Assembly: GCA_914767715.1 (NCBI GenBank)
Contig: OU612075.1
Location: 14,074,001-14,138,000, forward strand
DNA length: 64,000 bases
From: Membranipora membranacea
Lineage: Eukaryota; Bryozoa; Gymnolaemata; Cheilostomatida; Membraniporidae
Reading direction: 5' to 3'
The notes beneath the pieces are model-generated. The model worked only from the letters and a program-made list of their open reading frames with translations. It did no database searches and was not told the origin of the DNA. Shown here piece after piece: positions 47,027-57,849 of this stretch (position 1 is its first letter; each line of letters begins with the position of its first letter). Both the position numbers and the translations under genes were made by a program.

Positions 47027-48554
47027 ATGGCTGAAGCTGTGATAGAAGCTGGCCAAGGTAGGTGATAATTTCATGCTAAGAAATAGGCGATTTTTGGAGT
47101 CTTTAAAGAGCCTAAAAAGTGGGTTAAAGTTGCAGTCTGTCTCTGTCGGAAGACTGAGAAAAAAAGTGCCTTAAGGGCCTAGGATATCCTAGGTAGGCCT
47201 TATCGACTTTTAAGTTGATCTAAACCACTAAACTTATGTAAATAAAACATGTGCAATTACGAGGGTGTTGGCTATAGAGAATTTTAACTCTGCATCTTTG
47301 TAATGAATATTCAAGGAATTTATTCCCGCTTTCATCAACACAACAAGGAAATCTAGTTGACAGATTCAACACTCAGCTGTCGACAAAAGAACTGTTGACA
47401 TGGCATGACTTTTCTGTACAGAGATGAAATGAGATGAATTAATGTTCACTATTAGTATTACTATTTTAATTTCAGCTGTGGCAGGAGCAGCTTCTGAAGA
47501 AGATGTACAGCATGAGAAGCAGAGACTTATAACTCAGATATTAGACCTACAGCACACATTAGATGGTAAGTACAGTAAACATTCAATTGTAAATACCGTA
47601 CACATTAGATCATAAGAGGTGAGGCATGTATGTATGTTTTGTATTGTCTCAGGAGGAGAAATAAAAATGTTTATGTGGGTGCTCTCTAAAAATATTCTCC
47701 AAAAGTAAGCTCAGTTTGATTGTAATGTAAAAATACATGGATATAATACGATATATGGAATAAGATTGTATATAAAAATTACACTTCAATTCTATTTACG
47801 AAAAACTGTGTTTAAATATCTGACGGAGTGGGCCCTAAAACAGTTAGAGTGTAGCTGAGTTCGTTGTTTTATTGCCAGAAACCGGCCTGATGGAAGCGTT
47901 TTTAATGCATAGTTGCTCTCATTCTCACTAAACTTAATTTTTAATGATCTGAGTATACAAGCTGCATTATCTGTTAAGGATTCCCTTTATTCGGAGGGAT
48001 TCCCTTTATTCGGAGGGATTCCCTTTATTCCTCCGACACATTCACTTCATTCTAACTTGACACCACCGACCACTTTGAGATAGTATACTGATTGATTGAG
48101 TGACTTTGAGATGTTGTACTGATTGATTGAGTGACTTTGAGATGGTACACTGATTGATTGAGTATGCCAGATTTTTAAATGCGGTATTGCGTGATCTCTT
48201 CCTCTCGATGTTTATCAATGATATGTGAGAAACATAGACCAGGCATTGGCTCTAAATAAAAATGCCACACTTGTTCCATTTGCGGAAAAAACATTTTGAA
48301 AAAGAGACATTTGTCCCTTCCATTTCTTTAAATTTATGGCTTTTGGATCAGAATCAGCACAGCTCAACCACAAACTCACCCACAGTGCTTTCTCAATTTC
48401 TTTTTTGGCAGCACTCTCCAGTAAGGTGGACAATGTGAAAGAAGAGAATTTGAGATTAAAATCAGAGAATCAGGTTCTGGGACAGTATATCGAGAATCTG
48501 ATGTCAGCTAGCACAGTATTCCAAAATACAGACTCCCCTTCCCATCAAAAGTAA
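47027..48554 (+). CDS. SCOC: Short coiled-coil protein SCOC
   Basis: Three exons, 47027-47057, 47476-47565 and 48412-48554, join in phase to 87 residues, close to the short vertebrate form. The acidic/alanine-rich start ([20 protein letters not shown]) leads into a single coiled coil. The near-invariant C-terminal core [20 protein letters not shown] plus LMSASTVFQ matches SCOC almost residue for residue. SCOC is a cytosolic/Golgi protein that binds ARL1-family GTPases and takes part in Golgi-linked autophagy control (known for the family). Splice sites are standard (GTAGGT, GTAAGT donors; TTTCAG, TTGGCAG acceptors). The gene is complete and shows no damage. Confidence 0.95.
47978..48030 (+). 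repeat. 19-bp tandem repeat in SCOC intron 2
   Basis: 2.8 copies of GGATTCCCTTTATTCGGAG. After the last copy the sequence turns to CCTCCGA, complementary to the repeat end, so a small hairpin can form. Confidence 0.85.
48070..48163 (+). repeat. 31-bp tandem repeat in SCOC intron 2
   Basis: Three copies of a unit beginning GACTTTGAGATG and ending TGATTGATTGAGT, with a few substitutions among copies. Confidence 0.85.
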
Positions 48555-50380
48555 CTGTATCCACTACTTACGCAAATATCAATCACATATTACACCCTGA
48601 ATGATTCAAGGACCTAGATTAGTGGGCTTTAACTTAATTAACTATATATATGTCCATCAAGGATCTTGGGATGTCGGGTAATGTATAAGTGTTGACTTGG
48701 TCATAGAACTGACGCTCCCTCTCCGACTACAGTTGTGGTGGGTCATGTTTGTGTGTTGGTAAACTCTTAAATACATCCACATTTAGTGGATTGAAAGAAA
48801 TCTCTGACACTAGATAATCGGCAAAACACTTTAATGATGATAGAGGCCACTCAATTCTAGTACGGTGAATACCTCGGTACTCTGATGTGATTCGATCCAC
48901 ATTTATTCCATTTTTTATACATTCTCAGTGTTTTTTGGTCTCGCAGTGTTACTTAAAGTATACCCTCTTCCTTCTACTTACCTATAACTTATAAATGTAT
49001 TATAATTTTACACAATGGTTAAATACTTATCGTTTTTGTCGGTTTATTTTGTTGATCTACAAGCTTATATCTACTTTAAGTTTTATGTCGTTAATACTAG
49101 TGGCCCAGCTTTACAAATGGTTATACATATCAGCATCTTTGTGATATCGGCGTCAATGTCTTAGTGATTTTAATATTGTTCTTCCAGTATATTTATTTTC
49201 CACATTAATGCATGACATTTATAAACTGTGCATCGAGCATAAAGCATTTCATAGCTGGAATTAATTTACTTGATTAGTCAAAAGGTTTCTTTTTCAATTT
49301 GTTCTTTTTGTGTATCACTTAGGCTGCTTCGCAACACTACAACAGTCATATGGAATTCTACCTAGCTGTCCGTAGTTGATTTTCATTTCGTATCATACAT
49401 ATATCACAGTGCATAAACAAATAGTAATGTTTATACCTTAGGTGAAGATCCCAGTATGTGTGATTTTTACAAATTCATCAATTGATTTAATATCCATGTC
49501 CTAAGGTCTTGCCATGTTTTTATATTGAAACAGATAATAGGCAAATAAAAGAAGTATATGTGAGTTGAGTTGTACTTGGGGTCAGGGCACTGATAATATG
49601 CCTGTATGTTATTATCCACTAAGCTATCTCTCTTATGATCAATAGCTAATTGCCTTCATACTCTCTTACTATAATTTGATTTAGTCATTAACACAGATTA
49701 CACATTATTATCTACACTTGATCAATGATGTCCTCTACATCCCTCCAAGCATTTGAAAATTATTTTGGTTTCATCATTTTAAATTTTATTTTTTAAGCTT
49801 CCCATCAATTAATTTGATAACAGCAGTTGCTGAGCTGAAAATGTTTCTCACATACCGCCAATTTGTTATGTAAGCTTGAGATAATGGATTATTGTAACAG
49901 ATATTATTATTAATACCTGGCAATTTGAATCAATTTACTTTCTGGCGAGTGTTTACCGTACAAAGTTATTTTTGAAGTTGTGCGCCCTTCAGAGACGACC
50001 AGTCTGATTGTCTAGTTACGGTTTGCAAATTCCAATTGCATATTTTTTAGCTTGAATGAACAACTTTCATTTCCTATTTTACTAGGTGAGTTCTTTGAGA
50101 GATTCTGTCATGCAGCTATTCTCCCTTGATTAAATTTTTAAACGAGCTGAGCGATATATAAACCAAAGTCTCACTTTCATTCTGTAGAATATTTCTGCTT
50201 GATAAATTCACCATTCAGGCGGTTATAATTGTGTCTAAATTACAACCGATTCACATACTTTGTCAAATATTTTGTCATATTTTTACTCTTCTATCTACCT
50301 CTAAAATTAATAATATCTTATATTACAGATATTCTATCTAGTCAGCGTATATAGCCTGATATCTAGTATTGGTATACGTG
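48555..50380. other. Intergenic between SCOC and the scaffold gene
   Basis: AT-rich, no supported exon or repeat. It presumably contains the SCOC 3' UTR and the promoter and 5' UTR of the next gene, both on the plus strand. Confidence 0.55.
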
Positions 50381-53300
50381 ATGAGTACCGGGGCTAGTCC
50401 GAGTGACCCTCTGTGGGATGTGGATATGGACTCTGATGAGAATGACGAGATTGGGGAGGAGGAGGACTCTCAGATTCTCGGTTCGTGTTCATCATTCTTG
50501 GTGATGTTATATATTAGCTTACGAGAGATTGTGTATCAGTCATATCCATTTGAGGCATGAAGGGAGTGCTTCAGGAACTCCTAATAATCAAATCTGTATC
50601 TAGTCATGATTCATCATTTTGGTCGAAAGTTAATGGTGATAAATGCACAATTTTGGGGGTTGGTTCAAAATAGAGTTTTAGCCACCATTTGTGCCGTATT
50701 TTCCAGCTATAAATCTCCCTTGTCTGTCTGCTAAACATCATCTATATCCACAGGCACACTTTTTGCATTGTCTCACCAGTGATGTTATTCTATGTAGAGG
50801 CAGCTGGGAGACGGAGGCGCACGTCAAGCTTCGGCTCAAAATTGAAGTCTAGAAAAAGACGACCTTCACATTTAGTTTCGGACCCGATTTACTTAGACCC
50901 AGTTGTGGAGACGAGTGCCAAAAAGGAGATAAAGCGGCGAGCATCCACAGGTGGAGCACGTTCAACACCTTCTTATGGAGGTTTTAGTGGGAGCGATGGG
51001 GCTGTGAGTCCCCTCTCCCCAGCACCCAATACAACTCATGAAGGTAAGCAAAGCTGCACACCATTGTTGTGACAAAATTCAAACCAGATTCAATACTTGA
51101 TTCAACAACATGGAATTATATATTAACATACACAATATAGTCTCATGCTAGAGTACTTTTCAGTGATAATGTAAACTATTGGGCATGCTAGAGTAATTTT
51201 CAGTGATAATGTAAACTATTGGGCTCATGAGGTTAGGTGAACACAAATCAGGTAAGATAATTGTACTTTGTAGCAGCCATAATCTACCCAACTGCGGTTT
51301 CATAGCTTGCACCTATGTAATATTTTCAGAATCTGAGTATGTCTCAATGAGTGAGTATTATCAGTTCAGAGATTACCCACAGCTAGAAAACTCTGACTGG
51401 AGAAAAAGCGTGATCAGTCCAAAAACTAGATCAAAATATTCTACACCGGTGAGCTAGAACTAAACAGTATACCTCTAAGCAGATAATTGTGTGGAATCTG
51501 CATGTTAAAGGCATATTCTTAATTTATTATTCATTTTCAACTTACATATTATTTCATGGGAGCCATATAGAAACCATATACCTCTGGAAATTATTGACTC
51601 AACTACAAAATACTAATTTACCTGTTGCTGTATTTTTGCCAATCACTACGATAGTGCTAACTTTTTTATTACAGGAGGTTGATGACATATATCTTTTCAA
51701 GTCAACTGAGAAAATTGCAAATCAGTATACGGACAAACCTCTGCCACCGCAGCCTCAGGTTAGTCCAAGTAAGGGGACGCCAGCGTCAGGTGGTGATCGG
51801 GACAGCACCTCCCCAAGTTCAGAGTATGAACCCATAAAGCCTTCACCAAGTGACGACTTAAGGAATTATATACAGAAAGATGATAACGACTATGTCGGGC
51901 TTGTATCACCAGATGGCACTGCTATGGGAAATGAATATGGTGAGATTACCCGAAATTTCCATTTGTTCTTATACTCTGATGGGACTCTGACTCACTTCAC
52001 TATTGGTAGTATTTCTTACAAATATTACTATCATATAGATACACCAATAGAATGATGAAAGTTGCCCTCTGAGCAACTTAACCCGGTCAGCTACTTATTC
52101 TTTGGTTATCTTGTCTTGAAAGCGAATTAAATTTTGAAAAAAATGACATTTCAGCTTAGTTGAAATTCTGGAACCCTGCGGTTGGAATGCCACTACCAGC
52201 GACCCGAGCAAAGTTTGAGTTAGTGTCGTCTACTTATAATAGAGCTTGTTATGATAAAAAGCTGGTGCTGCGGTATCAAGTCTTTGTGACAGAACAATGT
52301 TGTAATTCAATGACAGAATCATTTGAGACGTGTGAGACGGAACCTACAGAAGAAAAGACAACAGAGAACACTGAAGCCAATGGGAAAGGAGATACCCAGG
52401 ATGCTGAGAACTTATCGTCAAACAATATAAAAACAAAAGGGGGCCCCTCCAATGAGGTTAGCAGCTCACCCGATGAGCTGTCCCATAAAGTGGATACAAG
52501 AAGCAGCCAACAAAGTAATCGTTCATCTAGAGTCGGCATGGCAAACAAACCACTGCCTGAATTACCTCAGAATGGTATGAGATCATTGCTTAATTTCGTG
52601 ATATTCATTGAAAAGTGTTATTGCGATTGATATCCTGTGATCTAACACTTTTTTCTAACCTTATCTTTGAGATAAGGTTACTTCTTTTTAGTCGGCATGC
52701 ATTGACATATGCAGGGAAATCTATATAGATGTGATTTCTAAGTTTTTGACACAAATCCACTTTACGATATGTCTTGGTACCATAGGATCCTTGATAGCGT
52801 GTTGATAAAAGCCTCAGATTCAAAACTTAAAACCTGCATGTATGTGATTTTAGTTCTCAGGATAGATGTGAAGTCCGCTGACGATAATGCGTACAGCCTG
52901 GTGGGAAGCCATCAGAGCCTTGGTCCTAAAAATGAGTAAGTCAGTAATCAGATCGAATGGATATGCTAGTTGCAATCCATATGTTAGGTGTTATTAAAGT
53001 GTGCTTCACTCTTCAAAAGAAACGAGTAACTAAACTCAAATTACATGCTGCTAAAGACTTGCTAAAAGTCTCACACAAGTTATTTCCTAAATCGCCACTT
53101 AATTCACATGAGAGCATAGTTCCTCTTGCACAAAGTACATCTATTTCCGGAGTGTGAGTCGCAATCATAAACTTTTTATATAAAATAACACTAGGGTCTC
53201 AGCGCAGTCTCAATAGAAAATTATATGATGATATATTTACATTTACTCCACCCACTAAGCTCAACAGAACTTAATCAGGTACAATTTATATTTGCCTTAC

Positions 53301-56300
53301 CAGAGATTTTGTCCTGGCCGATCCATCTGAATCCCATAGTGCTGAGTCTGAATGAATCAGGCATAAGGGCAATGATACAGCTATTAAGACTGCCTGTAAT
53401 AGAATGTCTATCTTATATTTCCGCAGTGCACAGGATGAATGTTATGAAGACATAGACGCTGATGAGGACGTTTATCACACAATCGGAGGTGAAAATTATG
53501 AAGATTTGAAATCAGATGCAAAGAGTTACATGGCCCCATCACCGCCTTCGTCAATGAAGAAAGGATCACACACTCCCTCCTTCGCAGACTCAGAGAAACC
53601 TCCCCCGCTTCCTCCGAGAAAAGTAACGATCTCTGCTCCTACGCCAGTGAGTAATCTGCCTAGATATTAGGAGAGCAACAAATATGTATGGTCTTACTCT
53701 AGTGTCTTTTTTCATAGCTGTTCCGTGGTAAGGAGTGACAACTCCAATTTAAGGCAGATGACAACTAGGTTCTTTGACCAGATTTTATGATATGCAATCA
53801 AAGCTTGGAAAATTTGGATCTGTTGTTATTGTTTGCATATGCTAGATATGAATGGCATGACTTTATTACTGTTTTAGCCGAGTAAAGAGAAATTGGCAGC
53901 ATCAAGAAAACAGAGCGCCAAATCACAGCTGTCATCTGAGGAAGAAGCAGAGGGTGCTTATGGTACTTATTGGGATGTAAGTTAAACAATAAGTGTATTA
54001 GCATTACAAAGGGCAACAACTCTGGTGTTAGCTCTGACTGTATCCTCAAATTACACCAATACTGTGTGTCCAAACACTTAATTTACTGTAATATTATCAT
54101 ACTGAAAAATCCCATTTTCATTTGTTACCATTTATAAGCAGTATTTAACCCTCCTTCCAAAACCGGACAATGTCAATCACACAAAGGTTTGCATTTTTAA
54201 GCATGCTTGGATTTACCATTTGAATTCGCATTTCCATTTATTATTACACTCGAGTTTACAGGTTTCGCAAAATCTTTACACATAATATGTGCGAGAGTTT
54301 AGGATATCTGTAAACTCTGTATCTGTAAACTTATAAAAGGAATGTTGTTTAGTTTGATTGATTGTATTCTATCACTAACATAAAATAATATGTTGCGAAG
54401 ATAAGGTTGTTCATACTGAAAAGGAGCCAGCACATACAAGGAAAAATAAGTTTAAACACTGATGGATGATTAAAAGAGAATATCATTTAAAATATGGATA
54501 GCATGCCTCAAAAAACAGTCTTTTCCAAGGGCACTTCTGTGTTTAATTGTTCGATACCTGTCTGAGGGGCATTTAGCAAGAAAGTTGTTCATAAAGTGGT
54601 CATCGTCATGGATATATCGGAGAGCAAGTGTTTTGGTACGCTTAGTCATAAGGCTGTCGAGATCATCTACTTGGAGTTTGAGCTTTGAGGCCTGATCAAA
54701 AAACTTGCTCAAATGTTTCTTGTCTTTAGCAAAAATAGTAGTGTAAGATAAGATAAGATAAGATAAGATTTATTGGTTACACAAAATCAATGATGAGGTA
54801 AAACTAATGTGGCATGAAGGCTGCGTCATTTAAAATGCGAATACTGTTCGGCACAAAGCTGTTAAAAAAGCGTACAGTTCGCGATTTGCTACAAATAAAA
54901 TAGTTCCTATGGCTCACATAACAGTGGTTTAAAATATGATCTGGGTCTCTAAAAAAAATCTGCTGCAGTTCTAAAAATGCGTTGAGTGACTAGTTCCTTA
55001 ATATCACAGTTGAATTTAGCACGGGTAAAAGGTTTGAGCAGCATGTTACGTTCACCTTCGGTACATGAATAAAACCATAGCTCAGCATTGTACATAAGAA
55101 TAGGTAAAATCAGAGTCTGGATAAAATGCTGACACTGCTCATAGGACGGATTAAATGATTTAAATTTGAAACAAGCATAAAATCTGCTTTTAAGTTTCTT
55201 ATAAATAGCATTAGAGTTATTATGCCATTTGAGATCATCGCTAAAAATAGTACCCAGGTATTTAAAATCACATACCTTTTCGATCTCTTGAATACCAATA
55301 AAAACAGAAGAAGTCGCAGTGTGGGTTCTACTAAAATCAAGGACCATCTCTTTGGTTTTATCTGTGTTTAAAATGAGATTGCTGTGCATAATACTGGTAA
55401 ACAATAAGTGAGCAGGGAAACGATAAAACTTTTAAATAACATAGTGGCAAGGGGTATGGTGCTAAGATGTACAAAATTCCTGACAATATACATACGCTGC
55501 TCAGCTTTACTCACAACAGACTGAATGTGTTCTTCAAAGCGCAGATTTTGATCTAACATAATACCAAGATAAGTGACTTTGTCACACATAGTAATGCTTT
55601 CACCATTTAAAACAATAGGAGGGGTATGGGGCTTAGTTCATTGAGAAGAAAATAATATTTCTGAGATTTGCTGGCATTCAATAAAAGATCATAATCAGAA
55701 CATTGCTTAGAAATCCTGTCTATCTCGTTAAATTATGAGTCTAGATCTTGTTGATTGGAAATGCAGCCGATGATACAGGTGTCATCAGCATACTTCATTA
55801 TGGTAACATTGCTCAATTCAGATGTAATCCGGTCCGTATATATGGAAAACAAAAGAGGACTTAAAACGGAGCCTTGAGGTGTACCAGTGTTTGTCTTGAT
55901 GGGTCGGGATAGATTGCCGTCTACCATAGTTCTTTGTACTCTGTCACTGTTTGTGAACCTAATATCAGTATCAGTAACGCATCAAACCATTTTTTATCCA
56001 CGCTACACTGTTTCTGTTGCTTTTTTCAAGCTGAAAACAAATGAACCCCTGGCGAACAACCAGAGCCGAAGACCGACTGCTTACTTTTGGAATTCATCAG
56101 ACAATCAGAATATTCCTAGAGAGTCTGTAGCACCTGGCACCTCAGACTCCTATGTGGATGGAAGGAGGGTGTCAGCTTTCAATGTGAGTTAATACGAGGC
56201 AGTTTCTATGTCGTAAGGGTTTTTAAAAATCGTGACCTTGTGACCGTGTCGTCGTAAAATAAGACCTCAATGAGGGAGAGTAAGTATTGCTTTTTGTGAT

Positions 56301-56354
56301 AGACTGACAAATATAAGATATTGTCTTATATGTCAAAATGATGCAATCGGTCAG

Positions 56355-56390
<36 letters not shown>

Positions 56391-57382
56391 TGCGTTAAAT
56401 AGGGCGGTCAAATAAGACCTAGTGCATAGAAAAAAAAAAGCACTAGTTAGCTTATAAGATCATATGAAATACGTGATGGGAAGGACTCTTATATAAAAAT
56501 GGTTGACTTGTTTTTATTTTTAGCAGCCTGATGATAAATATCCTAACAAAGAATTAACAAGTGGACTGCTGAGAAGGCGCAGTAGCAGGATTAGCTTATC
56601 TAAATTTAAAAAGTAAGAGGCTATAGTAGAGAGATAGTTGCTTTCCTCGTGAATGAGAATATCTGACATACAAGTAGGGTAGTCGATATTCAACCAGAAC
56701 AATGCTATGGACAGAAGCTGTCAACTTAGTGATACTCACCAGAAAGGAGAATTTTACAGAAAGATTAATCATGAGCAAGAATTTTTCTCCAATTTGGATT
56801 ATGGAATGCCTCAGCCTGTAACTGTGTTCAACAACAGCACAAAGGACTCTGCATTATCCATGTTAAACCTACGTGACCCTTGTCTTATGAAATTCACAAA
56901 AATGATTAGATGCATATCGTCATCTAACAACTCACTGCATACTTGCATATTTGAAAGTCTCTGCACCATAGACTTGATTACTATGTTCCCATACATTGAA
57001 TGAAACTAACAAAACAAATGCAAACCAACATTTTTACCATGATTCAACAACTCCTGAAATCGATGCATCGAATCACCATTATCACCATTCCTAAACATGG
57101 CAATTCTATTCCAGGTTTCCACTAGCTGTTGGGAAAGTCATAGAACATGAGAAATCCGAGCAATCTAAAGATATATTGAGGCGTCTACGAAAAGGTGACT
57201 CTAGAGTGGATGCAGAAAAAGGAATGAAAACAAAAGTTATAGATGCATTTCTGACTGTGACCAGACTATTCAAAAGAGACAGTCAAAAGGATAGGGACAG
57301 TGAAACTACTAAGAAAGACAAAAGGAGGCCCAGTCTTAAATGTATGAGTTGTGGTGTCTTTAACTGTGGTAAAGGGCATTGA
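50381..57382 (+). CDS. Tyrosine-motif-rich scaffold/docking protein
   Basis: Eleven exons agree in phase and give 639 residues: 50381-50480, 50798-51043, 51330-51448, 51675-51939, 52293-52574, 52854-52935, 53427-53646, 53878-53976, 56031-56183, 56527-56612, 57115-57382. I see no folded catalytic domain, signal peptide or membrane helix. Instead there are 23 tyrosines, many in SH2-binding contexts: EYVSM (YxxM, PI3-kinase type), CYEDI and NYEDL (acidic, Src/Grb-like), NDYVGL and NAYSLV (ITIM-like). Proline motifs include DKPLPPQP, NKPLPELP and KPPPLPPRK (SH3-type). Basic serine motifs include RRRRTSS, KRRAST and RRRSSRIS (PKA/Akt/14-3-3 type). It ends CMSCGVFNCGKGH. Role as a phosphotyrosine adaptor is inferred from motifs; I recognise no ortholog. 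The first donor (CTCG|GTTCGT) is weak. An AATAAA lies at 57,588. Confidence 0.8.
51144..51223 (+). repeat. 40-bp tandem duplication in intron 2 of the scaffold gene
   Basis: Two adjacent copies of a unit running from CATGCTAGAGTA to AAACTATTGGG, differing at one base, so a recent duplication. Confidence 0.9.
54470..55930 (-). mobile_element. LINE A, split by LINE B, in scaffold intron 8
   Basis: The 5' part (about 55,396-55,930) encodes the end of a reverse transcriptase: GTPQGSVLSPLLFSIYTDRI, IMKYADDTCIIG (catalytic YADD), then DKVTYLGIMLDQNLRFEEHI and SLLTYCLPVLCT. The coding resumes after LINE B at about 54,470-54,735 with AKDKKHLSKFFDQASKL and the typical C-terminal NNFLAKCPSDRYRTIKHRSA. 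It is antisense to the host gene. Frameshifts make it inactive. The family looks CR1/jockey-like. Confidence 0.8.
54736..55395 (-). mobile_element. LINE B, nested inside LINE A
   Basis: A 5'-truncated related LINE in the same orientation: NLILNTDKTKEMVLDF, VCDFKYLGTIFSDDLKW, LILPILMYNAELWF, RFFNSFVPNSIRILND. It then has a short 3' UTR ending AATAAATCTTATCTTATC.. as a pentamer tail (plus-strand 54,743-54,768, TAAGA units). Its coding is cleaner than that of LINE A, as expected for the younger insertion. Confidence 0.8.
56358..56387 (+). repeat. (TA)n microsatellite
   Basis: About 15 TA units in intron 9 of the scaffold gene. Confidence 0.9.
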
Positions 57383-57849
57383 TCACTCATGCTGTTCTGT
57401 TTTCCATGTTTTGTAGAAATTTGTATTAGTTGTGTCTCAGCCTATAGTAGTGCTGTCAAAACGTAAGAATAACTTTGGTGTTTATGTGAATTTTTATGTG
57501 AGGTTTAATTTTGTTCTATGTACATAGCAAAGTTATAAGTAAGGTAGAAAACTGCTTGACGTAACATGAGTCAATACACGTCATAAAAATAAATTTGAAT
57601 AATGAAAACCGAAAAAGAATTTACAACGTTGCAATTTTGTTACTTGGTAATTTAGTTTGCACAACTGTCCCAAAAGTGACAAATTCATGGGAACTTCAGA
57701 AAAGTTTCAAGTTGCAAAAGGTAAAGTTAGTTAGTTAAACTAAAAATTGGATGGGGTTGTAATAAATGAACTTGGTTTTTTTTCTGGTGATGTTACATGA
57801 CGTGGCAATTGCATGAGCTAACAGGTTTAACAAGATAGGTCTCTGTTTG
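57383..57849. other. Convergent 3' intergenic space
   Basis: The scaffold gene (+) and SUMO (-) stop codons face each other across 467 bp, so their 3' UTRs share this space or overlap. Only the AATAAA at 57,588 (+) is evident. Confidence 0.6.
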
